From an uncultured Lachnospiraceae bacterium (GTDB taxonomy: Bacteria > Bacillota > Clostridia > Lachnospirales > Lachnospiraceae), in assembly GCA_905203555.1 (NCBI GenBank), contig CAJKWK010000080.1, positions 1 through 7,959 of the forward strand: a stretch of DNA of 7,959 nucleotides, read 5' to 3'. The notes beneath the pieces are model-generated. The model was not told where the DNA came from. It was given only the letters and a program-made list of their open reading frames with translations, and made no database searches. The first letter of the stretch is position 1, and each line of letters opens with the position of its first letter. Positions 1 through 6,547 of the stretch are shown here, in pieces. The position numbers were made by a program, and so were the translations under genes.

Positions 1-102
1 CTTTCATGGATCGTGCCTGATTCAGGCGCCGAAATGAAACCCATCATAGAACTGTCGCAGGAAGAACATCCTGCCGAAAAATTTTACTTAATTAGTATTT
101 AA
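1..102 (+). CDS. C-terminal fragment of an unidentified plus-strand gene
   Basis: Frame 1 is open from the window edge for 33 codons and ends at TAA (100-102). The translated tail ends in EKFYLISI. The first 75 bases are clearly richer in G+C than the AT-rich spacer that follows, and the codons (GCC, GAA, CTG, CAG) look used rather than random, so a real 3' end of a gene converging on the minus-strand operon is plausible. I do not recognise the product and the fragment is too short to assign a family. The opposite strand has a short competing frame open to the edge, but it lacks a ribosome binding site. Confidence 0.4.
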   Translation, partial: LSWIVPDSGAEMKPIIELSQEEHPAEKFYLISI

Positions 103-110
103 ATGAATAA

Positions 111-146
111 TGGGAAGTGTACCTTTACCTTAGCATACACTTCCCA
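111..146 (-). terminator. Hairpin between convergent genes, probable intrinsic terminator
   Basis: An 11-bp perfect inverted repeat, TGGGAAGTGTA (111-121) and TACACTTCCCA (136-146), encloses a 14-base loop. Read on the minus strand, the stem is followed by TTATTCATTT, a moderately U-rich tail, so it best fits as the end of the GH3/GtrA transcript. It begins 8 bases after the plus-strand stop at 102 and may also end that transcript, but no T-run follows on the plus strand. The loop is longer than usual and the tail imperfect, which limits confidence. Confidence 0.55.
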
Positions 147-163
147 CAAAATCCATGTGTTTC

Positions 164-193
164 TTGTTGATAACCCCTGTGAATTTGTTGATA
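164..193. repeat. Two 9-bp direct repeats, DnaA-box-like
   Basis: TTGTTGATA occurs exactly at 164-172 and 185-193, 21 bp apart start to start, or two helical turns. The derived 9-mers TGTTGATAA (165-173) and TGTTGATAT (186-194) differ by one and two bases from the DnaA-box consensus in its TGTGGATAA orientation. The second runs straight into the AT-rich tandem repeat. The repeats are seen directly; DnaA binding is only a possibility. Confidence 0.4.
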
Positions 194-244
194 TCTTATA
201 TATCTCTTATCTTATATATCTCTTATCTTATATATATCTCTCTT
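192..244. repeat. 16-bp AT-rich tandem repeat, about three copies
   Basis: The unit TATCTTATATATCTCT is present exactly at 192-207 and 208-223. A third copy from 224 carries an extra AT and an extra CT, ending near 244. The array overlaps the first two bases of the GtrA-like gene's stop codon (243-245), so on the minus strand that mRNA would carry a purine-rich repeat straight after its stop. The unit lengths and the 2-bp differences in the last copy are what replication slippage produces, so copy number may vary between strains. Confidence 0.85.
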
Positions 245-854
245 ACAAATCAGATTTCGCTTTCTCCGGTTCGCCTTCCGGGAAGATAATCTTAAATACG
301 AAGAAAAAGATTACCATAGAGACGCCGCCTGTAATAAATGTTACCAGCAGATTATAAATTGCCGGCGGCACATATGCAGATGCAATTGGCATCCACAAGT
401 TATTGAATCCATTACAGATCACTGAAATTACAACCCATGCGATAAAATACCACATTGCCTGATACACTGGATTCCCTTTACTTTTAAACGTAATATTTCT
501 TTGCAGTGGAAAATTGATACATTGCGCAAGAAAAGATCCTGTTTCATAACTGATGAAATACCCAAGACCCCCGCCGATCATAACAGCTCCGCTTGCATCT
601 CGGAGCACATTATATCCCAACAGACTCCACGTAAAATCTACTCCCAAAATATGGAGTTCTTTCTGCGGCCACATAAATTCTGTTCCAGCCAGTTCAAGTC
701 CCAGCCATCCCGGCATAAAAGTAAATACCAGATACTGGAATACCGTAACACCCATACTGAATACAAAGAAATAAAAAATCTGATATATCCACTTGGAAAG
801 TTTTGGATGCTTTTCTTCAAATGCACTCCATATCTTCATCCATTTTTCTTTCAT
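243..854 (-). CDS. GtrA-like four-helix membrane protein
   Basis: This 203-aa protein has four likely membrane helices at about residues 24-47, 88-113, 132-152 and 166-190. The end of helix 2 carries NFPLQRNITF, which matches the GtrA-family signature of an asparagine/arginine segment before a TF pair. GtrA-family proteins are known or proposed to help move polyprenyl-phosphate-linked sugars across the membrane in cell-surface glycosylation. Most are 120-150 aa; this one is longer because of a roughly 40-residue segment between helices 1 and 2 (about 48-87, aromatic-rich and probably extracytoplasmic) and a charged N-terminal tail. The ATG at 852-854 follows a GAGGTGAG ribosome binding site (861-868), and only 25 bp separate it from the GH3 stop, so the two are almost surely co-transcribed. 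No glycosyltransferase partner is visible. Its substrate is unknown. Confidence 0.72.
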   Translation of the reverse strand: MKEKWMKIWSAFEEKHPKLSKWIYQIFYFFVFSMGVTVFQYLVFTFMPGWLGLELAGTEFMWPQKELHILGVDFTWSLLGYNVLRDASGAVMIGGGLGYFISYETGSFLAQCINFPLQRNITFKSKGNPVYQAMWYFIAWVVISVICNGFNNLWMPIASAYVPPAIYNLLVTFITGGVSMVIFFFVFKIIFPEGEPEKAKSDL

Positions 855-879
855 GTTTTTCTCACCTCATCTTTATACC

Positions 880-3303
880 CTACTTATTGGAAAGTTTCGC
901 CTCATACACCCTATTTGCCTTTTGATTCCGGAAGAATCCACCAACGATCTGCTTGATTCCTTTCCAGAAATGTCCATTCACAACCGTAACCATTCCTTCT
1001 ACCATTTCCATACTGACCATACCACCCGTCATCTTTGCAATTCCTCGAAACGGCATGTTATAAATAAACAAAATATTCAAATCCGGCTTTCCTTTTTCTT
1101 CACTCTTTTTCTTCATCGCAGTCAGACAATTGTAAATAAATCTAGCCAACCCACTTTTTGCATAATACATTTGACAGATTGCGTCATTCACGCCCAAATC
1201 CCCCGTCCATTTACCGGAAGGAATCGGTCTTCCTAACAATTCCTGAAATTCCTCATCCGAAATCTGCTGCACGATTCCGGTATAATAATATGGTAATTTT
1301 GCCGGATTATATGGATACGCATTTGTTGTTCCCTCTACTCGCAGCTCGCCCTCCAATTTTATATCTGCCACACTCGCTCCGATTATGATACGATACGTAC
1401 CCTCTTCCACTTCCCAGCCATTGGTTTTCACATTCCAGTAACGGAATGTCTTATCGTCAAATAGAATCTGAACTTCCTTGCTTTCTCCAGCCCTTAAAAA
1501 TACTTTTCGAAAGCCCTTTAATTCTTTTTCCGGTCGAAATACGATCGCATTTGGAAGTCCCACATACATCTGAACGACCTCTGCACCGTCATATTTACCG
1601 GTATTTGTTAACTGAAATGTAACTCCATCTGGGCTTATCTTTAAGTCTGAATATGCAAATGTCGTATAAGATAATCCATAACCAAACGGATACTGCACTC
1701 GGACTTTGCTTGTATCATAATAGCGATATCCAATGTAAATACTTTCCCTGTACTCTGCATTTCTCTCTGTGCTCGGGAAATTACGGAACGCCGGTGTATC
1801 TTCGTATCGAACCGGATAAGTTTCGCTCAATCTTCCGGAAGGATTAACCTTGCCTGTGAGAATATTCATCATCGCACTTGCTCCAGCCTGTCCGGTCAGA
1901 TATCCATGCAGAATCGCCTTACAGCAATAATGCCAAGGCATTTCAATCGCAGCCCCTGCACTCAGCAGACCAACTACATTTTCATTCACCTGTACAATCG
2001 ATTGCAGCAGATCAATCTGATTCTGCGGAATCCTCATATGAGAACGGTCTAAGCCTTCAGACTCACTAAGTTCATCCAGTCCAAAACAATAGATAACAAC
2101 ATCTGCCGCTGCTGCCAGATCAAGCGCTGCTTTCTTCATCGCTTCATCCGCTTCACCGTTCCGCTTATATCCTCTGTTAACACCTACAACTTGCAAGTCA
2201 TAATTGCCAATAACCTTCTCGATCGTTTCCAGATACGTCGGATTTACCATCGAAGAGCCTGCCCCCTGATATCTCGGCTCTACCGCAAAATCCCCGATAA
2301 CCGCCACCTTACTTCCTGGTGCCAAAGGAAGGATATCATCTGTATTTTTCAAAAGTACAGCACTTTCTTCCGCAGCACGTCTTGCCAGCTCATGGTGTGC
2401 TGTTTCCGGAAATGTATGTTTCTTTCCTTCCGCATTTTTACTTAATGTCAGAACTGCATCTAACAAATCATCCACACACGTATCCAGCTCTTCCATCGTC
2501 AACTTTTTACTTTCGATTGCTTTTATGATCTCTCTTGCAGCATCTAATCCCGGCGCCGGCATTTCCAGATTGGAGCCTGCTGCCACACCTGCGGGATGAT
2601 CATTGGATGCACCCCAGTCTGTAATGACAATTCCGTCGAATCCCCATTCTTTTCTCAAAATATCCTGCAATAAATGTTTATGTTCATTGGCGTATGTCCC
2701 ATTGATTTCATTGTAACTTGTCATAATGGATTTTGCTTCGCCTTCTTTTACGGCAATCTCAAATCCTGTCAGATAGATTTCTCTCAATGTTCTTTCATCC
2801 AGCACAGAATTCATCGCCATACGGCGCAATTCCTGACTGTTTACTGCAAAATGTTTTGGACAGGCATACACTCCCTGACTCTGTATTCCCTTCACATAAG
2901 ACGCAGCCATTTTGCCTGCCAGATACGGATCTTCGGAAAAATATTCAAAATTTCTTCCGCAAAGGGGACTCCGTTTCATATTCAAACCCGGTCCGAGCAA
3001 TACATTTACTTCCTGTGCGGTCGCTTCCTCCCCAAGAGCCACCCCCAGTTCTTCTCCCAGTGCTTCATCCCAGCTATTTGCAACCGTTGCCGCTGTCGGA
3101 AAACAAGTTGCCGGAAGCGACGCATTTAACCCAAGATGATCTCCTGCCCCTGCCTGTTTTCGGATTCCATGAGGTCCGTCAGAACAAAAGATAGAGGGAA
3201 TATGCAGTCTTGGAAACCCCCTCGTCTGCCATACATTTTTTCCACTCAAAAATGCAGCCTTTTCTTCTAAAGTCATCTGTTCCACAATTTCTTGATGTTT
3301 CAC
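880..3303 (-). CDS. GH3 beta-glucosidase-type glycoside hydrolase, canonical domain order, cytoplasmic
   Basis: This 807-aa enzyme is of the retaining GH3 type, which removes terminal beta-linked sugars, typically glucose. The N-terminal barrel (about 5-290) shows SDGPHGIR (41-48), GRNFEYFSEDP (116-126), KHF (150-152) and the nucleophile region VITDWGA, with nucleophile D229. The alpha/beta domain (about 310-500) begins at EESAVLLKN and contains SESEGLDR, where E416 is the likely acid/base. YPFGYGLSYTTF (538-549) leads into a fibronectin-III-like domain (to about 655). An unusual 140-residue tail follows, with a hydrophobic/amphipathic stretch at about 742-790. There is no signal peptide or membrane helix at the N-terminus, so it should act in the cytoplasm on imported glycosides, perhaps at the membrane. 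The start is GTG with an ideal AGGAGG six bases upstream. The exact substrate cannot be read from the sequence. Confidence 0.95.
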   Translation of the reverse strand: MKHQEIVEQMTLEEKAAFLSGKNVWQTRGFPRLHIPSIFCSDGPHGIRKQAGAGDHLGLNASLPATCFPTAATVANSWDEALGEELGVALGEEATAQEVNVLLGPGLNMKRSPLCGRNFEYFSEDPYLAGKMAASYVKGIQSQGVYACPKHFAVNSQELRRMAMNSVLDERTLREIYLTGFEIAVKEGEAKSIMTSYNEINGTYANEHKHLLQDILRKEWGFDGIVITDWGASNDHPAGVAAGSNLEMPAPGLDAAREIIKAIESKKLTMEELDTCVDDLLDAVLTLSKNAEGKKHTFPETAHHELARRAAEESAVLLKNTDDILPLAPGSKVAVIGDFAVEPRYQGAGSSMVNPTYLETIEKVIGNYDLQVVGVNRGYKRNGEADEAMKKAALDLAAAADVVIYCFGLDELSESEGLDRSHMRIPQNQIDLLQSIVQVNENVVGLLSAGAAIEMPWHYCCKAILHGYLTGQAGASAMMNILTGKVNPSGRLSETYPVRYEDTPAFRNFPSTERNAEYRESIYIGYRYYDTSKVRVQYPFGYGLSYTTFAYSDLKISPDGVTFQLTNTGKYDGAEVVQMYVGLPNAIVFRPEKELKGFRKVFLRAGESKEVQILFDDKTFRYWNVKTNGWEVEEGTYRIIIGASVADIKLEGELRVEGTTNAYPYNPAKLPYYYTGIVQQISDEEFQELLGRPIPSGKWTGDLGVNDAICQMYYAKSGLARFIYNCLTAMKKKSEEKGKPDLNILFIYNMPFRGIAKMTGGMVSMEMVEGMVTVVNGHFWKGIKQIVGGFFRNQKANRVYEAKLSNK

Positions 3304-3309
3304 GTTCGC

Positions 3310-3315
3310 CCTCCT
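3310..3315 (-). promoter_or_regulatory. Ribosome binding site that fixes the GTG start of the second GH3 gene
   Basis: On the minus strand AGGAGG lies six bases before GTG (3301-3303). The next in-frame ATG is ten codons inside (M10 of EQMTLEEK) and has no comparable site, so GTG is the better start. Confidence 0.85.
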
Positions 3316-3373
3316 GTACCTTTCTCTTTCTAATCTGATCTATACTTTTATAAGTTAAATGTTTCCATATAAC

Positions 3374-3412
3374 GGAAGGAGAACCGAAAATAATTTCCGA
3401 TTCCATCCTTCC
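3374..3412 (-). other. Intercistronic hairpin between the two GH3 genes
   Basis: GGAAGGA (3374-3380) pairs with TCCTTCC (3406-3412). Inside this, about 8 further pairs, two of them G-U on the minus-strand RNA, close on a three-base loop, giving a two-part stem of about 15 pairs with a small internal loop. It starts 17 bases beyond the stop of the permuted GH3 gene. Neither strand has a T-run after it, so it is not a standard terminator. It could protect the upstream mRNA from 3' decay, mark a processing site or lower expression of the downstream genes. Confidence 0.6.
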
Positions 3413-3429
3413 TTACTATAATGCTCTGC

Positions 3430-6345
3430 TTATGATTCTACAGTTTCTGCTATTGTCTCTGTTACATACTCTGCATTTCTTTTCTTAAATTTCTTAATTG
3501 CCACAATTTCCAATACAATCAGGCCTGCAGCCAGAATCACATCAATTACAATCGCTGTAATCTGCCATGCCATCAAACCAGTCTGAAGATTATCTGCATC
3601 ATATGCACGACTATTTACAACTGTGTACATAATATTCTTACATGCCTGACGCATAGCCTGAACACTGGTAGCACTTTCTTTGTCTGTCATATGATTGGTT
3701 TCTGTATCATATGCTACAAGCATACAGTCGTTTCCATTTCTTACCATACGGTCAGCATCCTGATAACCATAAACTCCATAATAATCTGTCAAAACAAATC
3801 CTCTGAATCCCCACTCATCACGTAAAATCGTATTCAATACCGGACTACTTGCCTGTGCCGGCTCTGTTCCATAGAAGTTGAATGCTGTCATCACAGCCTT
3901 TGCGCCGCCCTCTTTTACACACATCTCAAATGGTTTCAGATAAATTTCACGCGCTGACTGCTCATTGAACCATGTACATAACTGATTTGTACGATTTGTT
4001 TCCTGATCATTCAATGCAAAATGTTTGATATATGCATATACGCCTTCTTTTTCTGCCCCAATAACTGCTGTTGATGCAATCTTACCTGACAGAAGCGGAT
4101 CTTCTGAATAATATTCGAAGTTACGTCCCGCAAAAGCACTTCTGTGGATATTCATAGCCGGTGCATACCATCCGGATACGCCCATCTCGTCTGCCATTTT
4201 TCCAATACTCTGTCCAAAAGCATCCGCAATCTCTACATTCCATGTATTTGCAATCATTACCCCGGCCGGGAATCCAATGGATCCTGTTCCTGTAAAGTTA
4301 TTATTAATAGATGCCGGACCGTCACAGTCAATTGTCTGTGTTTTTCCAACACTGGAAGCTGCTGCTGTCTGATATCCGCCAAGAGCAATCATTGTATCCA
4401 TATCATCAATCGTCAACTGATCGAGAAGTTCATCCCACTGCGGATCATCATAGTCAGCACCTCTAAGGTCTGCAAGCTCTAACCCGTTTTTCGCTCCCGT
4501 AGTTGGCATTTCATCGGAATCCTCATTATATTCTTCCGGATCATAATTGCTGTTATTTTTGAAAGTTGCTTTGTCTTCTTCAGACATTGTAAAGTTTGTT
4601 GGTGCAGCTGTTGCTTCTGCATAATTCGCAAATCCGTCTGCACGTGAAAGATAAGTCAAACCACCGTTTGCAAAATCCAACTGGTTAGTTGCAGTGATCT
4701 CATCTGTAGAACGTGTATGCTCCGCATCATATGTAATCGTTTCATCCACTGTATAAACTTCTGTATCTAACACCGTATGAGAATCTGTACGAAGTGAAAT
4801 TTCATAATCACCCTTTTCTAATACATAGGCTTTTGCATTTACATCATCATAAGATGCCATATCTTCAACTGTAAATGTAACAGTAACTGTCTCACTTTCT
4901 CCTGGTTCCAGAATTTCTGTCTTCTCAAAACCGATCAGGTTTACAGATGCCTTTTCAATTCCTCCATTTGTATATGGCGGGTTAAAATAGATCTCCACTA
5001 CATCTTTACCGGCAGTATCGCCTGTATTTGTCACCGTCACATCTACAGAAATTGTTCCGTCGCTTTCTTTCACTTCTCCCATTTTCTGCTCAAATGTTGT
5101 ATAAGAAAGTCCATATCCAAAAGGATACTGTACCACTTCATCATAATTGATCAAACCTTCTTCTGCAGCTGTTTCATAGAAACGATAACCGACATAAATT
5201 CCATCTGTATAATTTACAAAGGTCGGTACAATATCATCTACTGCAAATTCATCCATATTGTCATAGGAAAAACTGCCAAAATTATTATAAGTTGGTGTCT
5301 TTGTCAAATCTCTTACAAAAGTATCGCTTGTCTTTGCTGATGGGTTGATTTCTCCCTTCAAGATAGAACCAAGTGAGTTGAATCCAGACTGTCCCGTTCC
5401 AGGACACCACAAGACACTGCTGATCTGTTCATACTCTTCCACAAATCCGAGTTCCATCGCATTGGCCGCATTGACTACAACAATGATATCTTCATAATCT
5501 TCTGCTACACGCTCCAGCATTGCCTGCTCTCTATTTGTCAGCTCAAGGAAATGCTTGGATGCATCCAGATCATCTTTCTGATCACTGTAACGAAGTCCTG
5601 ATGCTCCAAAAGTTCCGCCTTCTTCAAATGTATCCTCTACTTCCGGATCCAGACTTGTCGGAAGATCGGCTCCTTCTCCACCGGATCTGGAAATTACAAC
5701 GACTGCTGTATCAGAATACTCTTTTGCAGATTCAAAAATTCCTGCGTCTTCATACTCTTCCATCGATGGCTCAGGAATTGTCCAATCCTGTCCCCACATA
5801 CCAACTGTCGGACGTGTCTCGCGGAAGTTTGTATAAAAATCAACCAACTCCTGATTCACTTCAAATCCTGCATTCTCAAGTCCCTGCAGCAAAGACACTG
5901 TCGGATATGCATCCGAAAGTCCACCGGAACCTGTTCCGCCATACACCGGATTAGTAGATGCCCATCCAAAGACATTCAGCTTTGTACCTTCTTCCAGTGG
6001 TAAATTTCCATTCTCATTCTTTAAAAGAACAATTCCTTCATCTGCAATCTGCTCACAAAGCTCCGTTGCTGCATCTGAAGTTTCTTCAGAAATTGTTCCA
6101 TTTCCTGTTGCCAGCGAAATCATACTGGACATCGGACCCCAGCAGATCATATTCACAATCACAACAAGCGCCGTCAGAAATGCAATCCAGCTCTGCGCAC
6201 GAACAAATTTCTTTTTCGGTTTCTGCAGTTTCATCACTGCGATAGTAATTACGATAGCAAGCGCAAGAATAACACCAAGTGCGATCAAATATGGCTTGCA
6301 TGTGTTCAAGACGTTAATTACGTCCTCAATGTTAATTGCTAACAT
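3430..6345 (-). CDS. Circularly permuted GH3 glycoside hydrolase anchored to the membrane at both ends
   Basis: This 971-aa protein has the GH3 parts in swapped order. Two membrane helices (about 18-40 and 52-78) flank a basic loop (KLQKPKKKFVR). Then come the alpha/beta domain (about 95-350; ADEGIVLLKN at 101-110, likely acid/base E224 in GGEGADL), YPFGYGLSYTTF (407-418) with a fibronectin-III-like domain (to about 535), an acidic linker with TYLSRAD (564-570), the barrel (about 640-915; CDGPASI, GRNFEYYSEDP 740-750, KHF, VLTDYYG with nucleophile D854), and a final helix (about 925-950) before KKFKKR. Positive charges at the first loop and the C-terminus place the catalytic body outside the cell. 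Swapped-order GH3 enzymes are known from Ruminococcus albus and Butyrivibrio fibrisolvens. Both catalytic residues are present, so it should be an active retaining beta-glycosidase. ATG 6343-6345 follows GGGAGG by eight bases. Confidence 0.95.
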   Translation of the reverse strand: MLAINIEDVINVLNTCKPYLIALGVILALAIVITIAVMKLQKPKKKFVRAQSWIAFLTALVVIVNMICWGPMSSMISLATGNGTISEETSDAATELCEQIADEGIVLLKNENGNLPLEEGTKLNVFGWASTNPVYGGTGSGGLSDAYPTVSLLQGLENAGFEVNQELVDFYTNFRETRPTVGMWGQDWTIPEPSMEEYEDAGIFESAKEYSDTAVVVISRSGGEGADLPTSLDPEVEDTFEEGGTFGASGLRYSDQKDDLDASKHFLELTNREQAMLERVAEDYEDIIVVVNAANAMELGFVEEYEQISSVLWCPGTGQSGFNSLGSILKGEINPSAKTSDTFVRDLTKTPTYNNFGSFSYDNMDEFAVDDIVPTFVNYTDGIYVGYRFYETAAEEGLINYDEVVQYPFGYGLSYTTFEQKMGEVKESDGTISVDVTVTNTGDTAGKDVVEIYFNPPYTNGGIEKASVNLIGFEKTEILEPGESETVTVTFTVEDMASYDDVNAKAYVLEKGDYEISLRTDSHTVLDTEVYTVDETITYDAEHTRSTDEITATNQLDFANGGLTYLSRADGFANYAEATAAPTNFTMSEEDKATFKNNSNYDPEEYNEDSDEMPTTGAKNGLELADLRGADYDDPQWDELLDQLTIDDMDTMIALGGYQTAAASSVGKTQTIDCDGPASINNNFTGTGSIGFPAGVMIANTWNVEIADAFGQSIGKMADEMGVSGWYAPAMNIHRSAFAGRNFEYYSEDPLLSGKIASTAVIGAEKEGVYAYIKHFALNDQETNRTNQLCTWFNEQSAREIYLKPFEMCVKEGGAKAVMTAFNFYGTEPAQASSPVLNTILRDEWGFRGFVLTDYYGVYGYQDADRMVRNGNDCMLVAYDTETNHMTDKESATSVQAMRQACKNIMYTVVNSRAYDADNLQTGLMAWQITAIVIDVILAAGLIVLEIVAIKKFKKRNAEYVTETIAETVES

Positions 6346-6377
6346 CTTTCATTCCTCCCTTTCTTTTCTGTATCTGC

Positions 6378-6407
6378 ATTTTACCAAATAGAATCCTTCC
6401 ATGCCAA
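6378..6407 (-). promoter_or_regulatory. Promoter of the permuted GH3 gene
   Basis: On the minus strand TTGGCA (6402-6407; 5 of 6 to the -35 consensus) is followed after 18 bp by TAAAAT (6378-6383; 5 of 6 to the -10). The -10 is directly preceded by TGG, an extended -10 element. Transcription would start near 6371, giving a leader of about 26 bases before the ATG. It lies downstream of the kinase terminator, so the GH3 transcript is separate from the kinase. Confidence 0.65.
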
Positions 6408-6410
6408 AAA

Positions 6411-6466
6411 CTGCACAAATTGCATGTTTTCTGCACAACCTGTCAAATCCCGCACAGTGTTCTGTG
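6411..6466. promoter_or_regulatory. Phased direct repeats and dyad upstream of the GH3 promoter, candidate regulator site
   Basis: CTGCACAA occurs exactly at 6411-6418 and 6431-6438 with a 12-bp gap, so the copies fall on the same face of the helix. A degenerate third copy, CCGCACAG (6450-6457, 6 of 8), continues the roughly 20-bp phase, and it overlaps a dyad CACAG-TGTT-CTGTG (6453-6466). The nearest repeat ends three bases before the -35 box, a usual activator position. LytTR-type response regulators, the common partners of GHKL kinases, bind 9-bp direct repeats 12-13 bp apart; the spacing fits, but the base sequence does not match the AgrA site. Confidence 0.5.
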
Positions 6467-6514
6467 TAAAATAGCCAAAAATAACATCCTCAATTTATCT
6501 AATTTCACCAAAGC

Positions 6515-6542
6515 AAAAGAGCCGAATCTCTCCGGCTCTTTT
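6515..6542 (-). terminator. Intrinsic terminator of the kinase gene
   Basis: AAAAGAGCCG (6515-6524) and CGGCTCTTTT (6533-6542) form a perfect 10-bp stem with a GC-rich core and an 8-base loop. On the minus strand the stem ends in TTTT and is followed by GCTTT. It begins five bases after the kinase stop codon, the normal place for a rho-independent terminator. Confidence 0.88.
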
Positions 6543-6547
6543 CAATA

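Noticed and set aside
1..47. Short minus-strand frame starting MMGFISAPE and open to the left edge
   Set aside because: No ribosome binding site before the ATGs, and the plus-strand frame over the same bases is longer with better codon use.
501..956. Plus-strand open frame of 151 codons, with several others opposite the GH3 and kinase genes
   Set aside because: They lie antisense to well-supported genes, their products have no recognisable domain and they lack good ribosome binding sites. They are shadows of minus-strand codons.
3339..3367. Weak promoter before the canonical GH3 gene: TGGAAA, 17 bp, TATAGA on the minus strand
   Set aside because: Each box matches only 4 of 6 consensus bases in an AT-rich gap, which is expected by chance. 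Read-through from the upstream GH3 promoter explains expression as well.
6441..6446. TTGACA on the minus strand as the -35 of the permuted GH3 gene
   Set aside because: It is a perfect -35, but the best -10 at proper spacing is only TGCAAT (4 of 6). The downstream pair with extended -10 is better; it may still be a secondary start.
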